11,087 bases of DNA, from positions 1-11,087 of the forward strand of contig JAHFFM010000052.1 in NCBI GenBank assembly GCA_023247935.1. Direction: 5' to 3'. Within the stretch, counting starts at the first letter, position 1; every line of letters begins with the position of its first letter. The notes under the pieces were generated by a model. That model searched no databases, was not told the DNA's origin, and saw only the letters and a list, made by a program, of their open reading frames with translations. Both the position numbers and the translations under genes were made by a program. The stretch comes from Candidatus Omnitrophota bacterium (lineage in GTDB: Bacteria > Omnitrophota > Gorgyraeia > 2-02-FULL-51-18). Shown piece after piece: positions 5,950 through 11,087 of the stretch.

Positions 5950-7229
5950 GCGCCAAAAGACGTGTCGTGATCACGGGAATGGGCGCCGTCACTCCTTTGG
6001 GAAATGATGTTTCCAGCACGTGGAAGGGTTTGCGGGAGGGGAAGTCGGGTGTCGGCCGCATCACGATTTTTAACGCGGGGAGCTTCCCGACCAAAATTGC
6101 GAGCGAAGTCAAAAATCCGTCTTTTTCGAAATGGGAAAGTAAATCGGAAGAATTTTCCCATATTTGCCGGAACAGCTTGTTTGCGCTTGAGGCCGCGGAA
6201 GAGGCGGTCAGGGATTCCGGTTTTGACGGACGCGTTCAACCCGAAAGAGTGGGCGTTTATTTCGGCGCGGGGGACGGCGGATTTAATTTTTCTCAATACG
6301 CTCTCGTGGTTTCGGAAGCCGTTCAAGAAGATCAAACCGTGGACGCGAAAAAATATTTCACGAACAGCCTTCAAAAATTAAGCCCCAAAGAAATTCTTGA
6401 GCAAGAACCTTTTCAAGTGGTCAATCATTTGTCCGGCGTTTTCAATGCCATGGGACCTGTTTCCAATTGTTTGACCGCCTGCGCCGCATCCAGCCAGGCC
6501 ATCGGCGAAGCCGCGGAAATCATCCGGCACGGCGACGCGGACGTGATGATTTCGGGCGGTTCTCATTCCATGATTCATCCTTTGGGTTTGGCCGGTTTTA
6601 ATTTATTGACCGCGCTTTCCACCCGCAATGACCAGCCGCAAAAAGCTTCCAGGCCTTTTGATAAAAATAGAGACGGTTTTGTTCTTTCGGAAGGCGCGGG
6701 AGTCGTGATTTTGGAAGAAATGGAGCATGCCAAAAAGCGGGGCGCCAAAATTTATGCGGAGTTGGCGGGTTATGGAGCCAGCGCGGACGCGTTTCGTTTG
6801 ACGGACCCTCATTCGGCCGGTCGCGGCGCGATTCAGGCCATGAAATTGGCGCTGAAGCACGCTCAACTGAACCCTTCTGATGTGGATTACATCAACGCTC
6901 ACGGCACTTCCACGCAGCTGAATGACGCGGTTGAAACGCATTCCGTGAAGGAAGTTTTCGGGGGTCATGCCAAACAAACTCCGATGAGCTCCATTAAATC
7001 CATGCTGGGACATATGATCGCTGCCGCCGGTGTGGTGGAAATCATAGCGAGCATTCTCACGATCCGTGAGGGGATTATTCCCGCGACTATTAATTATGAA
7101 ACGCCGGATGAGGCATGTGATTTGGATTATGTGCCGAATACGGCACGCAGGGCGGAGGTAAAGACGGTTTTGAGTAACTCATTTGGGTTTGGCGGACAAA
7201 ATATCGCGTTAATCGTGAAGAAAATTTGA
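5946..7229 (+). CDS. 3-oxoacyl-ACP synthase, FabF type (KSalpha)
   Basis: This 427-aa condensing enzyme has an intact catalytic triad: Cys179 in LTACAASSQ, His319 in YINAHGTST and His356 in KSMLGHMIAAAG. It should catalyse decarboxylative condensation of malonyl-ACP with an acyl chain. It starts with GTG at 5946, overlapping the TGA of the preceding homologue by 4 nt, with GGAG at 5935-5938 as Shine-Dalgarno. The pair shares the near-identical segment EHAKKRGAKIYAE-AGYGAS (around residues 260-279 in both), indicating origin by duplication followed by loss of catalysis in the first copy. The physical pairing, translational coupling and complementary active sites argue for a KSalpha/KSbeta heterodimer. 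It would be called fabF on sequence alone; I leave the symbol blank because context points to a specialised system. Confidence 0.92.
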   Translation: MSAKRRVVITGMGAVTPLGNDVSSTWKGLREGKSGVGRITIFNAGSFPTKIASEVKNPSFSKWESKSEEFSHICRNSLFALEAAEEAVRDSGFDGRVQPERVGVYFGAGDGGFNFSQYALVVSEAVQEDQTVDAKKYFTNSLQKLSPKEILEQEPFQVVNHLSGVFNAMGPVSNCLTACAASSQAIGEAAEIIRHGDADVMISGGSHSMIHPLGLAGFNLLTALSTRNDQPQKASRPFDKNRDGFVLSEGAGVVILEEMEHAKKRGAKIYAELAGYGASADAFRLTDPHSAGRGAIQAMKLALKHAQLNPSDVDYINAHGTSTQLNDAVETHSVKEVFGGHAKQTPMSSIKSMLGHMIAAAGVVEIIASILTIREGIIPATINYETPDEACDLDYVPNTARRAEVKTVLSNSFGFGGQNIALIVKKI

Positions 7230-7236
7230 GAGGACA

Positions 7237-7944
7237 ATGAAAACCATACACTTTTTTCTGGATTTTGACGGAACGATCGCGGCGTCCGACGTCGTGGACC
7301 TGGTGCTCGAAAAATACGCTGACAAAAAATGGAAAGAAATCGAAAAAGAATGGTCCGCCGGAAAAATCGGCTCCCGCGAATGCCTTTCCAGACAAATTTC
7401 CCTGATTAAAGCCAATCCGGACGATTTGAAAAATATCGCCTACGGCGTTTCACTGGACCCTTATTTTCTTTATTTTTTGAAAAAGGCGGAAGAGCTCGGT
7501 GTGTTGGTCACGATTGTCAGCGACGGGTTTGATATTTTAATTGAACAGGTATTGAAAAAGAATTTTGAAAAACACTCGACGCTTTTAAAGGCGCTTCCTA
7601 TTTTTTCAAACAAGCTGGTGAGGGACGGCGAGGGTTTTAAGGCTGTTTTCGCCACCGAGCCTGTTTGCGAACATGGCTGTGCGAATTGCAAAGCCAAGGT
7701 GATCAAGAAATCCACGTCTTTTGATGACCATGTTTTTTTTGTGGGAGACGGATTGTCCGACCGTTATGCCGCCGAGACGGTTCATTTAACTTTTGCCAAA
7801 GGAAAACTTTTGGATTATTGCAAAAGCAAGAATCTGGACGCGATCGCTTATCAGGATTTTAAAAAAATCACCGAGTGGCTGAGTGACAATTATCCTTTGC
7901 TCAGAAAAACAAACATCACCCGCACGCCTGAATCAAAGAATTAA
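7237..7944 (+). CDS. HAD-superfamily IB phosphatase, MtnX/SerB-like
   Basis: This 235-aa cytoplasmic HAD phosphatase shows motif I FLDFDGTI (nucleophile Asp9, general acid Asp11), motif II IVSDGFD (Ser95), a Lys-rich motif III area (CKAKVIKK, around 152-158) and motif IV VGDGLSD (Asp171 and Asp175). The early block with Trp, Glu and ECL residues (EKEWSAGKIGSRECL, 36-50) and the VSDGFD form resemble the MtnX / PSPase-like subfamily (2-hydroxy-3-keto-5-methylthiopentenyl phosphate phosphatase) more than SerB. A Cys cluster C-x3-C-x2-C (144, 148, 151) is seen in the cap-distal part and could bind metal. The substrate here is unknown; nothing else of methionine salvage is present. GAGAGGA at 7228-7234 is its Shine-Dalgarno, overlapping the KSalpha stop, so it belongs to the operon. 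Confidence 0.82.
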   Translation: MKTIHFFLDFDGTIAASDVVDLVLEKYADKKWKEIEKEWSAGKIGSRECLSRQISLIKANPDDLKNIAYGVSLDPYFLYFLKKAEELGVLVTIVSDGFDILIEQVLKKNFEKHSTLLKALPIFSNKLVRDGEGFKAVFATEPVCEHGCANCKAKVIKKSTSFDDHVFFVGDGLSDRYAAETVHLTFAKGKLLDYCKSKNLDAIAYQDFKKITEWLSDNYPLLRKTNITRTPESKN

Positions 7945-7954
7945 AAGAGGGAAA

Positions 7955-9346
7955 ATGGAAAAAAAGTTAACCGAATCTGAATTGCTCGAAAAAGAAAAAA
8001 AATATTGTTCGCATGGGGACACGGTTCATTATTTGGAACCTCCCAAATTTTTTGAACGGTGCGAAGGCAGTTACCTTTATGACCGTGAAAATACGGCGTT
8101 TTTGGATTTGCAGATGTGGTATTCCGCCGCCAGTTTTGGTTATAAAAACGAACGTCTCGGCAATGCGCTCAAAAAACAAGTCGATAAACTACCCCAGCTT
8201 GCCTGCCAATACCTTCATCCGGAAAAAGTGGAGCTGGCGGAAAAAATCGCCAAATCCATGGAGCGGCTTTTCGGTGAAAGCGGCCGCGTGCACTTCAACG
8301 TGGGTGGCGCTCAGGCTGTGGAAGACGCGCTGAAATTGGTGCGCAATGCCACCAAGAGAAATTTAATGTTTGCCTTTATGGGAGGCTACCATGGCCGCAC
8401 GCTTGGCGCTTCGGCCATCACATCCAGTTATCGCTACCGTCGCCGCTACGGGCATTTCTCAGACCGCGCGCAGTTTGTTCCTTATCCTTATTGCTACCGC
8501 TGCCCTTATGATAAAAAATATCCGGATTGCGGCATGTATTGCGTGAAACAATTCGAGAAGCTTTTTGAAACCGAGTACAACGGTGTTTTGGACAATAAAA
8601 CAGGCGAGGCCGAGTACGGCGCTTTTTTTGTGGAGTCCATTCAGGGGACTGGCGGATACGTGATTCCTCCCAAAGAATATTTTCCCATGCTTAAAAAAAT
8701 ACTCGATAAGCACAAAATTCTTCTCGTGGACGATGAAATCCAAATGGGTTTTCATCGCGCGGGTAAACTTTGGGGCATGGCGAATTTCAACGTGATTCCG
8801 GATGTGGTGGTGTTTGGAAAGGCTCTTACCAACGGGCTTAATCCGCTTTCCGGCATTTGGGCCAAGGAAGAGCTGATTTCACCAAAAGTATTTCCGGCGG
8901 GTTCCACGCATTCCACTTTTTCTTCGAATACGCTTGGCACGGCCATCGGTCTTGAATTGATGAAAATGCTGGAAGAGCAGGATTATGAGAAAAAAATCAT
9001 GGAAAAAGGAAAATCGTTTCTGGGCCGCCTCAAATCGCTGCAAAAGAAATACCCCCGCGTGATTGGCGACGTGGACGGTCTGGGTTTGGCGCTTCGCATG
9101 GAGATTGTCCAAAAAGACGGGTACGCGCCGGACCGCGAGCTTGCCGACAAAATTTTCGCGGAAGGCATGAAGGGCGACCTGCGCGGGAAAGACGGCAAGA
9201 AGATCGGGTTGGTGCTCGACGTGGGCGGTTATTATAAGAATGTTTTCACGATAGCGCCTTGTTTTGATATCACTGAATCCGAAATGGATTTAGCGGAAGA
9301 TTTATTTGACCAGTTGATTCGTCGTTGCGCAAAAGACAGGATTTAG
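7955..9346 (+). CDS. Class III PLP-dependent aminotransferase
   Basis: This 463-aa fold-type I aminotransferase of the ornithine/4-aminobutyrate group moves an amino group between a primary amine or omega-amino acid and a 2-oxo acid. Visible features are the phosphate-binding stretch NVGGAQAVEDALKL (115-128), FMGGYHGRTLGA (141-152), VDDEIQMGF with the cofactor-pairing Asp260, and VFGKALTNGLNPLSG with Schiff-base Lys289. The Cys-rich insert YCYRCPYDKKYPDCGMYC (about 179-196) is a feature of a subset of GABA/omega-amino-acid transaminases. I chose ATG 7955, preceded by AGAGGGA at 7946-7952. An earlier in-frame ATG at 7883 would overlap the phosphatase gene by 62 nt and add a non-conserved extension. 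Ten nucleotides separate it from the phosphatase gene. In this setting it may provide an amino starter or amine group for the product; the amine donor is unknown. Confidence 0.88.
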   Translation: MEKKLTESELLEKEKKYCSHGDTVHYLEPPKFFERCEGSYLYDRENTAFLDLQMWYSAASFGYKNERLGNALKKQVDKLPQLACQYLHPEKVELAEKIAKSMERLFGESGRVHFNVGGAQAVEDALKLVRNATKRNLMFAFMGGYHGRTLGASAITSSYRYRRRYGHFSDRAQFVPYPYCYRCPYDKKYPDCGMYCVKQFEKLFETEYNGVLDNKTGEAEYGAFFVESIQGTGGYVIPPKEYFPMLKKILDKHKILLVDDEIQMGFHRAGKLWGMANFNVIPDVVVFGKALTNGLNPLSGIWAKEELISPKVFPAGSTHSTFSSNTLGTAIGLELMKMLEEQDYEKKIMEKGKSFLGRLKSLQKKYPRVIGDVDGLGLALRMEIVQKDGYAPDRELADKIFAEGMKGDLRGKDGKKIGLVLDVGGYYKNVFTIAPCFDITESEMDLAEDLFDQLIRRCAKDRI

Positions 9347-9349
9347 GCC

Positions 9350-9534
9350 TGAGGCAAATTACGCTTTTTGTCCTCAAGCCGCGTGTATTTTTCTCTAAGT
9401 CTGGGGAGCCTCGGCAATTTTCCGACAACTCGCGCTAGGCCGCGCTCAGACAGTCGTAAAATTGCCGCTTCCCGGGCGACTTAGAGAAAAACACACAAGC
9501 GGCGGCATGAGGACAAAAAGCGTAATTTGCCTCA
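9350..9534. mobile_element. 185-bp near-palindromic element (MITE-like giant hairpin)
   Basis: The ends are a perfect 27-bp inverted repeat: 9350-9376 against 9508-9534, starting TGAGGCAAATTACGC. Further inside, 9383-9401 pairs with 9478-9496 (one mismatch in 19), 9413-9426 with 9453-9466 (one mismatch in 14), and GCGC 9432-9435 with 9442-9445 around a 6-nt tip. So almost the whole stretch folds as one interrupted stem. It contains no open reading frame. Sharp TGAGG...CCTCA ends suggest a non-autonomous transposable element. No target duplication longer than the flanking CC/CC is evident. It begins 3 nt after the aminotransferase stop and ends 21 nt before the ligase start. There is no terminal T-run, so a simple intrinsic terminator is unlikely, though it could protect mRNA ends or attenuate transcription. 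Confidence 0.75.
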
Positions 9535-9555
9535 CCTTAAAAAAAGCAAAATTTT

Positions 9556-10869
9556 ATGAACATTATTTCTCTCATTGATAAGTTTCCTTTTGGGAATAGC
9601 GCGCAGAAGGGGTTTTTTCTTTATACAAAACTCCCCCCGGCCTTTTTTCAGAAAATGGAAGAGGAGAATTTCAGGCAAACGGTGCGCTATGTTGCCAAAT
9701 ACTCCGCTTTTTATAAAAGAAAATTCAAAGAATCCGGCATTGATGCTTCGCGCGTCCGGCATTTGGAAGACCTGAAGGATTTTTTTACTACCCCGGAAGA
9801 TATTCGCCAATACGGGGAAGAATTCATCTGCGCCCGGCCGGACACGGCTTTTGAAACCACAGGAACCACTTCCAAAAAAACCAAACGCGTTTATTTCTCT
9901 AGAAATGAAATTCGGGATGCGGGTTGGGCGGGAGCTGTCGGTTTGTGGGGGATTGGCGTGCGCCCCAAAGACCGTGTCGCGAGCGCATTTGATTATTCTT
10001 TTTGGGTGTCAGGACCGGTGCTCCAGGCCTCATGCCAGGTATTGGGATGTTTTCATATTGAAGCCTCCCGTATGGCGCCGGAAGAGTTTTATGACCGTGT
10101 CGCGGATTACAAGATTAACGTTCTTGTGGGAGACCCTTCATGGCTTTTGAAACTCAGTGAAATCGCTGAAAAAAGAGGCGCTTGGCCCATGAAACTTATG
10201 ATTGGCGGCGGGGAGAATTTGACCGAAGAAGCGCGGCGCTACATGGAAAAGGTTTGGCGGGCTAAGTTTATTTTAAGCTATGGGCAAACCGAAGCTTTTG
10301 GTGCGATTGGCATGGAATCTCTGGCCGGAGACGGTTTTCACCTCAACGAATTCCATAATTTTTTCGAAATTATCAATCAAGACAAAGACGGTTATGGAGA
10401 GCTTGTGTACACGACGCTCAACAGACGCGTGATGCCGCTTGTGCGTTACCGCTCAGGGGACATTACCCGGTTTTTAGAGGGCCATTCCTCCTCCGGGCTG
10501 CCTGGCAAGCGGATTTCAAAGCTCAAAGGCCGTTTGGATGAATGGATACCGACCGCGGCCGGCAATCTTGCGCCCTGGATGTTTGAAGAGTTGTTTAGAC
10601 AGGTTGACGGAATAGCTGAAGATTGGCAGATTTTTATCGACAAAGACGGGCTGAAGGACATTTTAGAGTTTCGAATGGAAGTTTCAAACGGTGAAGACCC
10701 TACTGCCATTAAAAATCAGTTCTTGAAGGCCTTTAAAAGCGGATTGCCGGATGTGTGGAAGCTTTGTGAGATGGATTTGTGCAAGATGGACACTAAAATT
10801 TTCCCCAAAGGCACCCTTCGGGAAGGCCGGAAAATGAAACGGATACTTGATAACCGGAAATTTGTTTAA
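9556..10869 (+). CDS. PaaK-like adenylate-forming acyl ligase (ANL superfamily)
   Basis: This 437-aa protein has the length and layout of phenylacetate-CoA ligase / coenzyme F390 synthetase-like enzymes, which activate a carboxylic acid as acyl-AMP and pass it to CoA or another acceptor. Motifs in order are the phosphate loop ETTGTTSKKTK (100-110), GGGENL (217-222), SYGQTEAFG (241-249), the ATP-ribose motif YRSGDI (298-303), hinge GRLDEW (325-330), and the C-terminal catalytic Lys region REGRKMKRILD (422-432; Lys426 likely). The N-terminal half includes RYVAKYSAFYKRKF, typical of this family. Substrate is not predictable. With an ACP-based operon upstream, starter-acid activation or amide/ester release are reasonable ideas. 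No Shine-Dalgarno is visible before ATG 9556, perhaps because the 185-bp hairpin element now sits directly upstream. Whether it is still co-transcribed with the operon is uncertain. Confidence 0.85.
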   Translation: MNIISLIDKFPFGNSAQKGFFLYTKLPPAFFQKMEEENFRQTVRYVAKYSAFYKRKFKESGIDASRVRHLEDLKDFFTTPEDIRQYGEEFICARPDTAFETTGTTSKKTKRVYFSRNEIRDAGWAGAVGLWGIGVRPKDRVASAFDYSFWVSGPVLQASCQVLGCFHIEASRMAPEEFYDRVADYKINVLVGDPSWLLKLSEIAEKRGAWPMKLMIGGGENLTEEARRYMEKVWRAKFILSYGQTEAFGAIGMESLAGDGFHLNEFHNFFEIINQDKDGYGELVYTTLNRRVMPLVRYRSGDITRFLEGHSSSGLPGKRISKLKGRLDEWIPTAAGNLAPWMFEELFRQVDGIAEDWQIFIDKDGLKDILEFRMEVSNGEDPTAIKNQFLKAFKSGLPDVWKLCEMDLCKMDTKIFPKGTLREGRKMKRILDNRKFV

Positions 10870-10881
10870 AATTTGTTTAAA
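10860..10881. repeat. 11-bp tandem duplication across the ligase stop
   Basis: ATTTGTTTAAA occurs twice in direct tandem (10860-10870 and 10871-10881). The first copy contains the ligase TAA (10867-10869). It looks like a replication-slippage duplication. No convincing hairpin terminator follows the gene. Confidence 0.5.
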
Positions 10882-10891
10882 ATCAATTCTG

Positions 10892-10920
10892 TTGCCAGTC
10901 AACCCTTTTTCCTGTAAAAT
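10892..10920 (+). promoter_or_regulatory. Sigma70-type promoter of the right-edge gene
   Basis: TTGCCA (10892-10897) and TAAAAT (10915-10920) each match the sigma70 consensus at five of six positions and are separated by 17 bp. The ATG of the next gene lies 41 nt further on. This is the best-scoring promoter by eye in the window and implies the next gene is a separate transcription unit. Confidence 0.6.
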
Positions 10921-10921
10921 A

Positions 10922-10939
10922 AATATAACCTGTTATATT
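10922..10939. promoter_or_regulatory. Operator-like palindrome just after the -10
   Basis: AATATAAC (10922-10929) and GTTATATT (10932-10939) are perfect inverted 8-mers with a 2-nt spacer. They cover the expected transcription start of the promoter immediately upstream. This is the classic position for a dimeric repressor site. The arms are AT-rich, so chance or a small RNA 5' hairpin remains possible. Confidence 0.45.
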
Positions 10940-10961
10940 AAAAAGAGTTACAAATAATTAT

Positions 10962-11087
10962 ATGAGTCAACCTCAAGATATTTTTGAAAAACAAACAGAG
11001 AGCGTTGTGTCTTCCGCGACCTTAAACGAGGCGGCTGGCATTACGATTGCGGCTCCAAAGCATTCTACTGGAAAAATCGCTCCCAAG
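10962..11087 (+). CDS. N-terminal start of an unidentified gene (runs off right edge)
   Basis: An ATG at 10962 opens 42 codons without a stop to the window end. The peptide begins MSQPQDIFEKQTESVVSSAT and continues with an Ala/Thr/Lys-rich, low-complexity N-terminus with no signal peptide or recognisable motif. A good promoter and an operator-like palindrome precede it; the ribosome binding site is weak (AAGAG about 14 nt upstream). Function cannot be assigned from this piece. Confidence 0.55.
   Translation, partial: MSQPQDIFEKQTESVVSSATLNEAAGITIAAPKHSTGKIAPK

Noticed and set aside
7237..7944. Assignment as a methionine-salvage MtnX enzyme
   Set aside because: The subfamily resemblance is real, but no other salvage gene is present and the operon is ACP-based, so the specific reaction is not supported.
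7883..7954. Upstream ATG for the aminotransferase (24 extra residues)
   Set aside because: It would overlap the phosphatase gene by 62 nt and add a sequence unlike the family. ATG 7955 has a good Shine-Dalgarno and the expected N-terminus.
3002..9346. Ordinary housekeeping fab operon
   Set aside because: No fabD, fabG, fabH or plsX is present, one ketosynthase is inactive, the ACP is oversized, and tailoring-type genes follow.
9350..9534. Intrinsic transcription terminator
   Set aside because: The stem is far too long and neither side ends in a T-run on the transcribed strand. A mobile hairpin or structured element fits better.

Overview
This bacterial window is dominated by one biosynthetic operon (about 2960-10869, + strand). 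It encodes a compact type II fatty-acid/polyketide-like machine: two hotdog-fold FabZ-type dehydratases, an unusually long acyl carrier protein, a dedicated holo-ACP synthase, and a tandem pair of FabF-type ketosynthases. The first ketosynthase has lost all three catalytic residues (Cys>Pro, His>Ala, His>Phe) and the second keeps all three. That is the KSbeta (chain length factor)/KSalpha arrangement of type II polyketide and aryl-polyene systems. Downstream come an MtnX/SerB-like HAD phosphatase, a class III PLP aminotransferase and a PaaK-like AMP-forming ligase. No ketoreductase, malonyl transferase or thioesterase is visible, so those would have to come from housekeeping genes or from outside the window.

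Layout: (i) 1-1256, the 3' part of an unrecognised gene open at the left edge; (ii) 1257-1745, a region without an intact gene, holding a decayed reading frame, overlapping palindromes and three direct repeats at exact 22-bp spacing; (iii) 1746-2816, an AAA ATPase of the DUF4143 family that loses its C-terminus at a degraded insertion sequence (about 2800-2939, - strand transposase tail); (iv) 2959-3001, a probable extended -10 promoter just inside the operon side of the IS remnant; (v) 3002-9346, eight tightly packed genes, with two 4-nt start/stop overlaps using TTG and GTG starts; (vi) 9350-9534, a 185-bp near-palindromic element resembling a MITE or giant hairpin, placed between aminotransferase and ligase; (vii) 9556-10869, the ligase; (viii) 10892-11087, a strong-looking sigma70-type promoter with a palindromic operator-like site and the start of a further gene running off the right edge.

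Inferred scheme: AcpS charges the ACP with phosphopantetheine. The KSalpha/KSbeta pair elongates, and the two hotdog proteins dehydrate 3-hydroxyacyl-ACP intermediates, which would favour an unsaturated (possibly polyene) chain. The ligase could activate a carboxylic acid starter or amide partner, and the aminotransferase could supply or install an amine. The phosphatase substrate is not readable from the sequence. The organism cannot be named from this window. Gene style (odd start codons, long unknown proteins, IS and hairpin debris, type II KS pair outside Streptomyces-like GC) suggests an uncultivated Gram-negative lineage such as Omnitrophota or a neighbour, but this is a low-confidence impression.
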